Shown: positions 42,386 to 50,713 of the stretch, piece by piece
Layout of the letters: each line of letters starts with the position of its first letter
Position numbering within the stretch: the first letter of the stretch is position 1
NCBI RefSeq assembly: GCF_002210105.1
Contig: NZ_AQQU01000008.1
Span: 124,001-188,000 of the forward strand
DNA: 64,000 nucleotides
Direction of reading: 5' to 3'
Source: Oceanicola sp. 22II-s10i
GTDB taxonomy: Bacteria; Pseudomonadota; Alphaproteobacteria; Rhodobacterales; Rhodobacteraceae
Position numbers and translations under genes: made by a program
The notes under the pieces: model-generated
Told to the model about the DNA's origin: nothing
Database searches by the model: none
What the model saw: the letters and a program-made list of their open reading frames with translations, nothing else

Positions 42386-43642
42386 ATGACGACCGAATTC
42401 ACCCGGCACCGGGGCATGCCCGAGGCGTTCACGTTGTGCCTCAACCCCGCCGCGCGACCGGATGCGGCGTGGACGCCGGCGCAGGACGCCGTCCTGAACG
42501 ACACCGCTCATGCTGCCGCACTGGCCACGGTGTCGGCCTGGCCCGGCTACGAGCAGACCCCTTTAGTGAACCTGCCCGCGCTGGCATCCAAACTCGGGAT
42601 CGCCGCGCTGGACTACAAGGACGAAGGCGGGCGGTTCGGGCTGGGCAGTTTCAAGGCGCTCGGCGGGGCCTATGCGGTCGCGCGGCTGTTGTGCGCAGAG
42701 CTGTCGCGCCGTCTGGGGCGGGAGGTTCCGATGGCGGAGGTCACGGCGCGCACCCATGCGGAACTGGTCGCGGGGATCACCGTCTGCTGTGCGACGGACG
42801 GCAACCACGGTCGCTCGGTGGCATGGGGCGCCCGGACCTTCGGCTGTCGCTGCGTGATCTTCATCCACGCGACCGTGTCGGACGCCCGGCGCGATGCCAT
42901 CGCGGCCTATGGCGCCGAAGTGCGCCGGTGCGCGGGCAATTACGACGACAGCGTCCGCGCGGCGCAGGACACGGCGACGCGTGAGGGATGGTTCGTCGTC
43001 TCGGACACCTCCTATCCCGGCTACATGGAGGTGCCGCGCGACGTCATGCAGGGCTACGAGATCATGGCGGGCGAAGCCTTTGATGTGCTGGAGACCCCGC
43101 CGACGCATATCTTTCTGCAGACCGGGGTCGGCGGCATGGCGGCGGCGGTCACCGCGCTGGCCAAGCGTCGGTGGGGGGCGGAACGGCCTGTCATCGTGCT
43201 GTGCGATCCGGACCGGTCGGCCTGCGTGATGGTCTCGGTCCGGGCGGGTACGCCCACGCCCGTAACGGGTGATCTAGACACGCTGATGGCCGGGCTGGCC
43301 TGCGGCGAGGTCTCGGCGCTGGCATGGGAGATCCTGAAGGACCACGCCGACGCGGTGGTCGCCGTGACGGACGAGGCCGCGGTGGATGTGATGCGGCGGC
43401 TGGCGTCGCCGGCGGGCGGCGATCCGGCCATCGTCGCGGGCGAGTCCGCCGTTGCGGGGCTCGCCGCGCTACAGGCCGTGATGCGTGACCCCGAGGCGCG
43501 GGACCTGCTGGGCCTCGATGCCGCCTCGCGCGTGCTGCTGTTCGGCACGGAGGGCGACACGGATCCCGAACTTTACGCCCGTCTTGTCGGGCGCACCGCC
43601 GCCGACGTGCGGGGCGGCCAGAATGTCAGCAGTCAGGAGTAA
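42386..43642 (+). CDS. dpaL: Diaminopropionate ammonia-lyase
   Basis: 418 residues, fold-type II PLP enzyme. The Schiff-base Lys90 lies in DEGGRFGLGSFKALGGAYA, the signature of 2,3-diaminopropionate ammonia-lyase (E. coli YgeX); CCATDGNHGRSVAWGA is the phosphate and substrate loop, and TGVGGMAAAVTAL the glycine loop. It converts 2,3-diaminopropionate to pyruvate and two ammonia. It is followed after four bases by an N-carbamoyl-D-amino acid hydrolase, so the pair could deureidate a carbamoylated diamino acid and then deaminate it. In E. coli the gene sits with hydantoinase-type genes of purine-derived nitrogen metabolism, a parallel context. Confidence 0.9.
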   Translation: MTTEFTRHRGMPEAFTLCLNPAARPDAAWTPAQDAVLNDTAHAAALATVSAWPGYEQTPLVNLPALASKLGIAALDYKDEGGRFGLGSFKALGGAYAVARLLCAELSRRLGREVPMAEVTARTHAELVAGITVCCATDGNHGRSVAWGARTFGCRCVIFIHATVSDARRDAIAAYGAEVRRCAGNYDDSVRAAQDTATREGWFVVSDTSYPGYMEVPRDVMQGYEIMAGEAFDVLETPPTHIFLQTGVGGMAAAVTALAKRRWGAERPVIVLCDPDRSACVMVSVRAGTPTPVTGDLDTLMAGLACGEVSALAWEILKDHADAVVAVTDEAAVDVMRRLASPAGGDPAIVAGESAVAGLAALQAVMRDPEARDLLGLDAASRVLLFGTEGDTDPELYARLVGRTAADVRGGQNVSSQE

Positions 43643-43646
43643 CCCG

Positions 43647-44555
43647 ATGTCCCGGAAATTCGTCGTTGCAGGGGCGCAGCTTGGACCGATCGCGCGGGAC
43701 GAACCCCGCAGCTCGGCGGTGTCGCGCATGTGCGCGCTGATGCGTGAGGCGCACCGTCGCGGCGCGGCGCTGGTGGTGTTCCCCGAACTGGCGCTGACCA
43801 CCTTCTTCCCGCGCTGGTACACGGAAGACGCCGCCGAGATCGACCGCTGGTTCGAAACCGCGATGCCCAACCCTGACGTCCAGCCCCTGTTCGATCTGGC
43901 GCGCGACCTCGGGATCGGCTTTCACCTCGGTTTTGCCGAACTGACCCCCGAGGGGCGGCACTTCAACACTGCCATCGTGGTGACGGAGACGGGCGAAATC
44001 GCGGGCAAGTACCGCAAGATCCACCTGCCGGGGCACCGCGAGAACGAGACGTGGCGGGCCTTCCAGCATCTGGAGAAGCGCTATTTCGAAAAGGGCGATC
44101 TGGGCTTTCCCGTGTTCGACGCCTTCGGCGGCAAGATGGGCATGTGCATCTGCAACGACCGGCGCTGGCCCGAGACATGGCGGATGCTGGGCCTCGGCGG
44201 CGCGGAACTGGTCGTACTGGGCTACAACACGCCGTTCCACTATCCGCCCGCGCCGGAACACGATCACCTGCAGTATTTCCACAACGAGCTGTCGATCACC
44301 GCGGGGTGTTACCAGAACGGCCTCTGGGCCGTCGCGGTCGCCAAGGCGGGTCACGAGGAGGGCTGCGACCTGATTGGCGGCAGCATCATCGTCGCCCCCA
44401 CGGGCGAGGTGCTGGCCCGCGCCGCCACGGTGGGGGACGAGGTCATCACCGCCGAGGTCGATCTGGACCGCTGCGCCGAGATCCGGGCGAACGTGTTCAA
44501 CTTTGCCCTGCACCGCGAACCGCAGGACTATCACCTGATCACAAAACCCAAGTAG
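43647..44555 (+). CDS. N-carbamoyl-D-amino acid hydrolase (nitrilase superfamily)
   Basis: 302 residues. The catalytic triad is complete: Glu47 in VVFPELALTTFFPRW, Lys124 in KYRKIHLPGH and Cys169 in MCICNDRRWPE. Long blocks (FPELALTTFFPRW, HLEKRYFEKGDLGFPV, NDRRWPETWR) are essentially those of Agrobacterium D-carbamoylase, and length agrees. It releases carbon dioxide and ammonia from N-carbamoyl D-amino acids, the last step of hydantoin use. The ATG at 43647 is chosen from similarity; TCAGGAG is just before it. No hydantoinase gene is in the window, so the carbamoyl compound may come from elsewhere. The stop is three bases from the convergent LysR stop. Confidence 0.92.
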   Translation: MSRKFVVAGAQLGPIARDEPRSSAVSRMCALMREAHRRGAALVVFPELALTTFFPRWYTEDAAEIDRWFETAMPNPDVQPLFDLARDLGIGFHLGFAELTPEGRHFNTAIVVTETGEIAGKYRKIHLPGHRENETWRAFQHLEKRYFEKGDLGFPVFDAFGGKMGMCICNDRRWPETWRMLGLGGAELVVLGYNTPFHYPPAPEHDHLQYFHNELSITAGCYQNGLWAVAVAKAGHEEGCDLIGGSIIVAPTGEVLARAATVGDEVITAEVDLDRCAEIRANVFNFALHREPQDYHLITKPK

Positions 44556-44558
44556 GGC

Positions 44559-45491
44559 TCAGATCAGGACCTCGGCCCCCAGACAGGGCTGTGTCTGGGG
44601 CACCAGCCGTCGCGCGACCTCCCACAGCAGATCGGGGGTCGGGCGGCGGTTGCAGCCGCGCACCAGCTTGACGTCGACGGTGAACTCCCACTCCTCGTCG
44701 CCGCCCAGCACCAGCCGCCCGTCGGCCAGATCCTGACGGATCAGGCTTTCCGGCAGCCACGCCAGCCCGGTGCCGACCAGCACCTGAGACCTGAGGCCGA
44801 CGCTCATCGCGTTCGACGCCATGACGTTCAGCGCCAGGGGCCGTTCGGCCAGCAGGGCGGCGACCGCCGAAGCGAAGAAGGACGAACTGCCGTAGGAGAT
44901 GTAGTTCAGCACGGAATCCGGCCGGATCGCATGCAGCGGGCGCCCGTTGGCATCCGGGGCCGAGGCGGGAATGATCCGTTCCTGCGCCAGCGTGATGCTC
45001 TCGAACTTGTCCTCGGGCAGGTTCATCGCGACGGCATGGTGCGAATAGGTCAGCAGGAAGTCGACATCGCCGTTCCTGAGCATCCTGAGCGTGCTGGCAT
45101 ATTCGGTGTTCTGGTACATCGGCCCGAGGTTGATCTTACCCATCTGGGCCTCGATCGACTTGCGCCAAGCGGGCATGAAGGTGACCAGCAGCGTGTGCAG
45201 GGCGGCGAAGGACACCGCATTGGCGGGCTGCTTGGGGAACTTGCTGATCCCTTCGCGCAGGCCGTGCATCATCTGAACGATCTCGCGCGATGGCGCGATT
45301 GCGGCCGCCCCTTCGGGGGTCAGCGTCACCGGGTGGCTGGAGCGGTCGACGAGGTCGGCACCGAACCAGTGTTCCAGCGAACGGATGCGTTTGGAGAAGG
45401 TGGATTGCGTCACGTGACGCATTTCGGCGGCCCGCGAAAAGCTGAGCTGATCCGCGAGACACAGGAAATCTTCGAGTAGCTTGAGTTCCAT
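44559..45491 (-). CDS. LysR family transcriptional regulator
   Basis: 310 residues. The N-terminal helix-turn-helix reads ELKLLEDFLCLADQLSFSRAAEMRHVTQSTFSKRIRSLEHWFGADLVDRSSHPVTLTPEG; the rest is an effector-binding domain. ATG at 45491 is used; the frame is open to 45695 but the extra stretch has no family match. It diverges from the first amidase operon across 467 bases, the classical layout for regulation of that operon and itself. The CGTCACGTGACGC sequence near 45410-45420 lies inside its coding region and is not claimed as an operator. Confidence 0.9.
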   Translation of the reverse strand: MELKLLEDFLCLADQLSFSRAAEMRHVTQSTFSKRIRSLEHWFGADLVDRSSHPVTLTPEGAAAIAPSREIVQMMHGLREGISKFPKQPANAVSFAALHTLLVTFMPAWRKSIEAQMGKINLGPMYQNTEYASTLRMLRNGDVDFLLTYSHHAVAMNLPEDKFESITLAQERIIPASAPDANGRPLHAIRPDSVLNYISYGSSSFFASAVAALLAERPLALNVMASNAMSVGLRSQVLVGTGLAWLPESLIRQDLADGRLVLGGDEEWEFTVDVKLVRGCNRRPTPDLLWEVARRLVPQTQPCLGAEVLI

Positions 45492-45958
45492 GTTTGCGAC
45501 TGGTCGTTGGCCCGGTCCGCCGCGGAGGTGCGGCGAGACATCCCTGTCCGGGCGTTCGGGGCCAGAGTGTGGACTGCGCCCGGCGACGCAAGGTCGGGTG
45601 GCCTTCACATACCGGCGATATGCTGTTTTGCTCAATAAATGTGCGTAATGCAGCGCTGCACTGTATCCGGGGCAGTTTTCCCGCTTTGGATCCAAGCGGG
45701 AACACGAGTTGCGTTTCGCGACTAAAGTAAGTCGAACATTTACTGCTGATTTGGTTGATTTTCTCTTAACCGAAGGCGGTCGTCGATTATAGTCGGGACA
45801 CTGCTCCAGTATACAATGCGGCGATCCTGCGGATTCTGCCTCCTCCCTGTCTGCCTAAGAACAGGGCGGCCGGATCGTCACGTCCCAAAGTGACCGGCAT
45901 CCTCCCTGCCGTCGTTTGTGCCCGCCGCGATGTCAACTCACAGACAGGGACCACGCAT
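45492..45958. promoter_or_regulatory. Divergent regulatory region between LysR and first amidase operon
   Basis: 467 bases, more AT-rich than the genes around it. Short open frames here lack ribosome binding sites and family similarity. The main element is the palindrome TTGGATCCAA at 45686-45695, repeated upstream of the GntR gene. Other visible elements: TGTATCC at 45662-45668 and the AT-rich stretch TCAATAAATGTGCG near 45632-45645. No RNA gene is recognised. Confidence 0.5.
45686..45695. promoter_or_regulatory. TTGGATCCAA palindrome, candidate shared operator (site 1)
   Basis: A perfect ten-base palindrome followed by GCGGGAA, 264 bases before the first amidase-operon start and 195 bases from the LysR start. 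The identical core recurs at 61993-62002 followed by GAACGGGA, and a one-mismatch version at 50576-50585. The form resembles sites of GntR/FCD regulators (TTGG-TA-CCAA type), and such a regulator is encoded at 62194. Confidence 0.5.
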
Positions 45959-46165
45959 ATGAGCGAAACGATATCCAAACTCGTGCAACAGACGGCGGCC
46001 GACTGGTCGTCGGTCATGCCGCCCAACCGTCCGGCCGTGCTGCTGGCCGGCCAGATGGAAGGCACCATCGCGGGCTTTACCGCCGAACGCGGCAAGATGA
46101 AGTTCGAGGAAGAACCCTCCAGTTTCGAGGCCGCGCTGCAGGCCACCAAGGAGGTGGCGGCATGA
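45959..46165 (+). CDS. GatC/AtzG-like small amidase partner (A)
   Basis: 68 residues, helical N-terminal half and a C-terminal tail KFEEEPSSFEAAL. Its stop overlaps the amidase start (ATGA), so the two products are made in step. Two other 68-residue proteins in the window (50123 and 57337) are likewise fused by overlap or one-base spacing to amidase genes and share an acidic-E-P-x-x-aromatic tail motif. By analogy with AtzG, which forms a stable complex with the amidase AtzE much as GatC does with GatA, this is predicted to be a structural subunit. Direct similarity to AtzG is weak by eye, so the assignment rests on size, position and tail motif. Confidence 0.65.
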   Translation: MSETISKLVQQTAADWSSVMPPNRPAVLLAGQMEGTIAGFTAERGKMKFEEEPSSFEAALQATKEVAA

Positions 46166-47607
46166 ACGTCCAGGCATCCAAATTCGCGACCCTTTGCGAT
46201 CTGTCCATGACCGAGGCCGCCGACGAGGTCGCCAAGGGCAACGTGACCTCCGTCGAACTGACCGAAGCCGCGCTGGCGGCCTTCGAGCTGCGCGAGGACA
46301 AGATCAATTCGGTGATCTGGCTGGAACGCGAGGCCGCGCTGGAAAAGGCGGCGGAGCTTGATGCGCTGCAGAAGTCCGGCGCCGAGCTCGGTCCGCTGCA
46401 TGGCGTGCCGCTGGCCCACAAGGACATGTACTACCAGGCCGGCAAGCTGACGACCTGCGGGTCGAAGATCCGCAAGGACTTCCGTCCGGACTATTCGGCG
46501 ACGGTGATGGACCGCCTGCACGGCGCCGGGTCGCTGACGCTGGGCGGTCTGAACATGGCCGAGTTCGCGCAGAACCCGACCGGGCACAACGTCCATTACG
46601 GCGACTGCCACAACCCCTGGGGCTATGAATACTGCACCGGCGGTTCGTCCTCCGGCTCGGGCGCGGCTGTCGGTGCGCATTGCGTGACGGCGGCGCTCGG
46701 CTCCGACACCGGCGGGTCGATCCGTCTGCCCGCCGCGATCTGCGGCGTGACCGGGATCAAGCCGACGCAGACCCGCGTGTCGCGGTATGGCGTGATGCCG
46801 CTGTCCTTCTCCTGCGACAACGTCGGCCCGCTGGCCCGCACCGCCCGCGACTGTGCGCGGATCATGACGGTGATCGCGGGCAAGGACCCGATGGACCCGA
46901 CCTCGTCCGCCGAGCCGGTGCCGGATTACGAAGCCGCGCTGACCGGGGACATCCGGGGGCTGAAGATCGGCGTGCCCGAGAACTACTTCCTCGAGGATGC
47001 CTCGCCCGAGATCGCGGATGCCTTCGCCGCTGCGCTCGAGGTGCTCAAGGCGCGCGGGGCTGAGATCGTCTCGGTCACGCTGCCAGAGATGGCGGCGATC
47101 ACCACCTACGGCGGGATCGTCAGCCGCTGCGAAGGCTCCACCATCCACGCCCAGTGGATGCGCGAGCGGCCCGAGGACTACGCCGTCCACCTGAGCGGAC
47201 GTATGTATGCGGGCTATGCCATCCCGGCGGTCCAGTACCTCGAAGCGCTGGCGCGGCGTGGCGGCATCCTCAAGACCTTCGCGGCCGAGGTGTTCGGCAA
47301 GTGCGACGTGCTGGCCTCGCCGACCCTGCGCTGGCGGACCCCGACGCTGGCGGCGGCGAGCATGGAGACGGGCGGCGACGACGCGATCGAGACCTTCATG
47401 AACGTGTCGATCAACACCCGGCCGATGAACTACCTCGGCCTGCCGGCGGTGTCGGTGAACAGCGGCTTCGACGACAACGGAATGCCGATCGGCTTCCAGA
47501 TCGCCGGGCGTCCGTTTGCCGAAGCCAAGGTGCTCAAGGTGGCGGATGCGTTCCAGCTGGACACCGACTGGCACATGCAGAAGTCGCCGGTCGCGCAGAT
47601 GATCTGA
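46162..47607 (+). CDS. Amidase-signature hydrolase, GatA/AtzE-like (A)
   Basis: 481 residues. The amidase-signature triad is complete: Lys87 in LAHKDMYY, cis-Ser162 in GGSSSGSG and nucleophile Ser186 in SDTGGSIRLPA (24-residue spacing as in GatA). It hydrolyses a carboxamide or carbamoyl bond; the substrate is unknown. It is closely related to amidase C at 57540 (shared TCGS, PTGHN-H-G-C-NPW and DNVGPLARTARDCARI blocks) and less so to amidase B. It is coupled to a small AtzG-like partner. A real GatA role in tRNA amidation is unlikely because no gatB is present. A strong terminator follows. Confidence 0.88.
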   Translation: MNVQASKFATLCDLSMTEAADEVAKGNVTSVELTEAALAAFELREDKINSVIWLEREAALEKAAELDALQKSGAELGPLHGVPLAHKDMYYQAGKLTTCGSKIRKDFRPDYSATVMDRLHGAGSLTLGGLNMAEFAQNPTGHNVHYGDCHNPWGYEYCTGGSSSGSGAAVGAHCVTAALGSDTGGSIRLPAAICGVTGIKPTQTRVSRYGVMPLSFSCDNVGPLARTARDCARIMTVIAGKDPMDPTSSAEPVPDYEAALTGDIRGLKIGVPENYFLEDASPEIADAFAAALEVLKARGAEIVSVTLPEMAAITTYGGIVSRCEGSTIHAQWMRERPEDYAVHLSGRMYAGYAIPAVQYLEALARRGGILKTFAAEVFGKCDVLASPTLRWRTPTLAAASMETGGDDAIETFMNVSINTRPMNYLGLPAVSVNSGFDDNGMPIGFQIAGRPFAEAKVLKVADAFQLDTDWHMQKSPVAQMI

Positions 47608-47632
47608 GATCAGTGACGAGAGGGCCGGGGTC

Positions 47633-48613
47633 TCAGGACCCCGGCGGCTGGGGCGGAGGAACCTTCCGCCCCTTTTTTCCGTTCCGGCGCACGGTGTAGA
47701 TCGTCGATCCCACCACCAGCACGGCCCCGGCCAGCGTCGCCTCGTCCGGCAGTTCGGAAAAGATGATGATCCCGAGGATCGTGTTGATGATCAGCCGGAC
47801 GAAATCGAGCGGGGCCAGCGCCGTCGCCTCGCCGACCTGGTAGCCACGGGTCATGAAGAACTGGCCCGCCGTGCCCGACACGCCGACCACAAGCAGCAAA
47901 AGCCATTCCTGCGGGGTCGGCCATACCCAGTGCAGGACCGTCGGCACGATCAGCGCGGCGAACAGCACGATGGCCTGATAGAGCAGGATCGTCGCCGTCC
48001 GCTCCTTCTGCGAGAGGATCCGAACGGTGATCGCGATGCCGCTGGAAAAGACTGCGCCAATGACGGCGTAGATGGCGTAGGGGTCGAAGCCCTCCTGGCC
48101 CGGCCGCACCATGATCAGGATTCCCATGAACCCGACGGCGGTCGCGGCCCAGCGATGCAGGCCGACCTTTTCCTTGAGGATAAACACCGCCAGCACGGTG
48201 ACGAACAGGATCTGGCCAAAACCGATGGCGGTCGCGTCGGCCAGCGGGATGTGCTGGATCGCGGTGAAGCCGAACAGCATCGACCCCAGCGAACACAGGC
48301 CCCGCAGCATCTGCAGCGACAGGTGGTTGGTCCTAAGCGCGCCGCCGATGTCGGGCAGGAACAGCGGCAGCAGCAGGCAGGTCATGATGACCTGCCGTAT
48401 CACCAGCAACTGGGGCAGGGGGATCGACGAGCCGAGCGCCTTGATCGCGGTGACCATGATCCCGAAGGCGCAGAAGGCCGAGATCAGCAGCAGCGAGCCG
48501 CGCAGGTTCGGGGGGCACAGGTCCCACCAGTCGTTCAGGCGGCGGCGGGTCTTGTCCAGCTTGTCCCTGAGGCTCAGGGGCGGCGACGGCGGAATGTCGG
48601 GAAGGTCGTTCAT
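47633..48613 (-). CDS. EamA/DMT superfamily transporter
   Basis: 326 residues, ten transmembrane helices in two EamA repeats (first repeat GSLLLISAFCAFGIMVTAIKALGSSIPLPQLLVIRQVI, second GAVFSSGIAITVRILSQKERTATILLYQAIV). The repeat ends with the typical ADATAIGFGQILFVTVLAVFILKEKVGLHRW. The family exports or imports amino acids and other small metabolites. It is transcribed leftward between two amidase operons, and two further EamA genes lie at 60007 and 60924. Its last codons carry the terminator of the convergent amidase operon. Confidence 0.87.
   Translation of the reverse strand: MNDLPDIPPSPPLSLRDKLDKTRRRLNDWWDLCPPNLRGSLLLISAFCAFGIMVTAIKALGSSIPLPQLLVIRQVIMTCLLLPLFLPDIGGALRTNHLSLQMLRGLCSLGSMLFGFTAIQHIPLADATAIGFGQILFVTVLAVFILKEKVGLHRWAATAVGFMGILIMVRPGQEGFDPYAIYAVIGAVFSSGIAITVRILSQKERTATILLYQAIVLFAALIVPTVLHWVWPTPQEWLLLLVVGVSGTAGQFFMTRGYQVGEATALAPLDFVRLIINTILGIIIFSELPDEATLAGAVLVVGSTIYTVRRNGKKGRKVPPPQPPGS
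47650..47678 (+). terminator. Rho-independent terminator of amidase A operon, inside EamA 3' end
   Basis: GGGGCGGA (47650-47657) pairs with TCCGCCCC (47665-47672), followed by TTTTTT (47673-47678). Another GC-rich hairpin, CCGGGGTC/GACCCCGG at 47625-47644, precedes it and spans the stop codon of the convergent EamA gene. The terminator is embedded in that gene's coding region. Confidence 0.8.
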
Positions 48614-48693
48614 TTCAATTCAGTCAGGGGAGAATGACGGCGGCCCGGCCGGGCCGCCGCAGGTGTCTTTCGATCCGGTCCGGGGGTGCCGGA

Positions 48694-50121
48694 TCAGGCC
48701 GCCAGCGGCGGGCGGGTCGCGATCAGGCCGGTGGCCTTTTCCAGGGCCTCGCCGATCTGCAGCACCTTCGCATCCTCGAACGGACGCCCGACGATCTGCA
48801 GCGACAGCGGCAGGCCGTCCGAGGACAGGCCGGTCGGCATCGCCAGCGCCGGGTTGCCGGTCACGTTGAACGGCATCGACTGCAGGGTGTAGCTGGGCGG
48901 TTCGTCCCGGCTCATCTCGTCAAAGCGCGGGGCGGTGGTGAAGGCGAGTGCGGTGATGATCGCGTCGTAGCTGCCCAGAACGGACTTGTTCACCGCCTTG
49001 GACAGCACGCGCCGCGCGCGCAGCGCCTGCACGAGGTCCATCGCGGTCAGGCCGGCGCCGGCATACATCCGCATCATCGCGTACTGGCCGAAATCCAGCG
49101 GACGCTCGATCAGGTCCTTCTCGTGGATGCCGAAGGCTTCTGCCGTCAGGATGATCCGGCCCGTCGCGTTGAACAGTTCGAAATCCGGCAGCTTGACGAC
49201 ATCGACCGTCGCGCCGAGGGCCTTGAGCTTTTCGATGGACGCATCGAAGGCGGCCAGCATTTCCGGGTCCATGCCGGGCTTGCCGTCGAAGAAGTCGCGC
49301 GGGACGGCGAACTTCATCCCTTCGACACCGTCACCGAGGCCGCTGAGGAAGTCGATCTCGGGCACATTGGCCGAGGCCGGGTCGAGCGGATCGAAGCCCT
49401 GGATCACCTGCATCGTCGCCGCGCAGTCGCCCACGGTCCAGGCGAGGGGGCCGGCATGGTCGAGCGTGAAGGATAGCGGGAACACACCGCGCCGCGACAC
49501 GAGGCCATAGGTCGGCTTGTGACCGGCGGTGCCGCAGTAGGACGCCGGGCCGCGGATCGAGCCGCCGGTGTCCGACCCCATGGCCATGCGGCACAGACCC
49601 GCCGCGACGGCCGCGCCTGAGCCGGAGGAGGAGCCGCCGGGCATGCAGTCGCGGTTCCACGGGTTGCGGGCCGGGGGGAAGGGCAGGTCGAAGGAGGGGC
49701 CGCCATAGGCGAACTCATGGGTGGCGGTCTTGCCCAGCAGGACGCCGCCCGCCTCGGCCAGCTTGGTGCCGACGACGCTGTCGTGATCCGGCACGTTGTC
49801 GACCAGCAGCTTGGAGTGGCAGGTCGAGAGGATGCCCGAGGTCATGTAGATGTCCTTGAGCGCGTAGGGGATGCCCTGCATCGGGCCCTTGTCGATCCCG
49901 GCGGCGAAATCGGCATCCGCCTTTTCGGCGTCGGCGCGGGCGCGGTCACCGGTGACGGTGATGAAGCTGTCCAGCTGTCCATCGAGCGATTCGATCCGCG
50001 ACAGCGCGTCCTCGGTCAGGTCCTTCGAAGTGACCTCGCCCGAGCGAATCATCTGTCCGGCCTCGGCGATCGACAGTTCGAACAGCGGCTTCGAAATGGG
50101 TTTGGGACTCAGTTCCGTCAT
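48694..50121 (-). CDS. Amidase-signature hydrolase, AtzE-like (B)
   Basis: 475 residues. Triad Lys89 (ALKDIYM), cis-Ser164 (GGSSSGSG), nucleophile Ser188 (SDTGGSIRGPA). EFAYGGPSFDLPFPPARNPWNRD sets it apart from amidases A and C and is closer to AtzE-type and other GatA-like hydrolases. It is preceded by a one-base spacing (TGAGATG) by its own 68-residue partner gene. Transcription is leftward, divergent from the ABC transporter operon, across a region with an operator-like site. The compound hydrolysed is not predictable; candidates are ureido or amide compounds imported by the neighbouring transporter. Confidence 0.88.
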   Translation of the reverse strand: MTELSPKPISKPLFELSIAEAGQMIRSGEVTSKDLTEDALSRIESLDGQLDSFITVTGDRARADAEKADADFAAGIDKGPMQGIPYALKDIYMTSGILSTCHSKLLVDNVPDHDSVVGTKLAEAGGVLLGKTATHEFAYGGPSFDLPFPPARNPWNRDCMPGGSSSGSGAAVAAGLCRMAMGSDTGGSIRGPASYCGTAGHKPTYGLVSRRGVFPLSFTLDHAGPLAWTVGDCAATMQVIQGFDPLDPASANVPEIDFLSGLGDGVEGMKFAVPRDFFDGKPGMDPEMLAAFDASIEKLKALGATVDVVKLPDFELFNATGRIILTAEAFGIHEKDLIERPLDFGQYAMMRMYAGAGLTAMDLVQALRARRVLSKAVNKSVLGSYDAIITALAFTTAPRFDEMSRDEPPSYTLQSMPFNVTGNPALAMPTGLSSDGLPLSLQIVGRPFEDAKVLQIGEALEKATGLIATRPPLAA

Positions 50122-50122
50122 C

Positions 50123-50329
50123 TCACTCGCTCCTCAGAATCGGGTCGAAAGTATAAATATTGGCCGGTTCGTCGGCGGCGGTCAGATTCATGCTGCGCAG
50201 CAGCGAAGACATCGAGCGCAACTCGCTGTAAAGGCGTACGATCCCGTCGAGGCGGTCTTCGGGAACCGTCAGGCCGGCGCGGGCTGCGGCGGCAATGTAT
50301 TCGTCTGTCAGATTGGTCGTGGAAGTCAT
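50123..50329 (-). CDS. GatC/AtzG-like small amidase partner (B)
   Basis: 68 residues (start ATG at 50329). Of the three small proteins it most resembles the AtzG/DUF4089 pattern: TDEYIAAAARAGLTVPEDRLDGIVRLYSELRSMSSLLRSMNL, two helices, then the tail ADEPANIYTFDP. AtzG ends in a comparable LAxIYxP. Its stop is one base before the ATG of amidase B. It is predicted to form a heterodimer or higher complex with amidase B. ACAGGGAGAG lies just before the start. Confidence 0.78.
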   Translation of the reverse strand: MTSTTNLTDEYIAAAARAGLTVPEDRLDGIVRLYSELRSMSSLLRSMNLTAADEPANIYTFDPILRSE

Positions 50330-50713
50330 TCTGTATGGCTCTCCCTGTGTCGAGCGGAGCGGTAGGGGCGCCCGCCCGTTCAGCCTTAGCATGTGGACGA
50401 AAGAATACAATCTGAGAGAAGTCGCGGTATTCCCTAACTCGCACACGTTAGTCAAAATTGACAACTTGGCTCAGTAATCTCGGATTAAATAGCTGAAAAT
50501 AAATAATAAAAAAGATGATTGGCGTCATCGGGGTGAGGTGGGGTGCTGTGCCTATAAATTCTGCACTGCAACATTTTGTATCCAAGGTGGTGGTGTCGGT
50601 AGGCATTGTTCCTTGACAGTTTTCGGTCCCGATACGCAGCGTTGAGGTGTGACGTCTCCTCCGGGCGTACAGCCAAAAACCATTCAAGTGGACAACAAGG
50701 GAAGCCTGTAACC
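50330..50713. promoter_or_regulatory. Divergent regulatory region between amidase B and ABC transporter operons
   Basis: 384 bases with a marked AT-rich core (50480-50515). TTGACA hexamers lie at 50459-50464 and 50613-50618, neither with a strong -10 at proper spacing; TATAAA is at 50553-50558, followed 17 bases later by the operator-like TTGTATCCAA. No gene or structured RNA is recognised. Confidence 0.5.
50576..50585. promoter_or_regulatory. TTGTATCCAA, candidate shared operator (site 2)
   Basis: Differs by one base from the TTGGATCCAA palindrome at 45686 and 61993. It lies 17 bases after a TATAAA box and 128 bases before the solute-binding protein start, a location suited to repression. 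Confidence 0.45.

Noticed and set aside
46162-47607. Amidase A as GatA of the tRNA amidotransferase
   Set aside because: No gatB nearby, catabolic context, three copies each with a non-GatC-like small partner; the amidase signature alone does not imply tRNA amidation.
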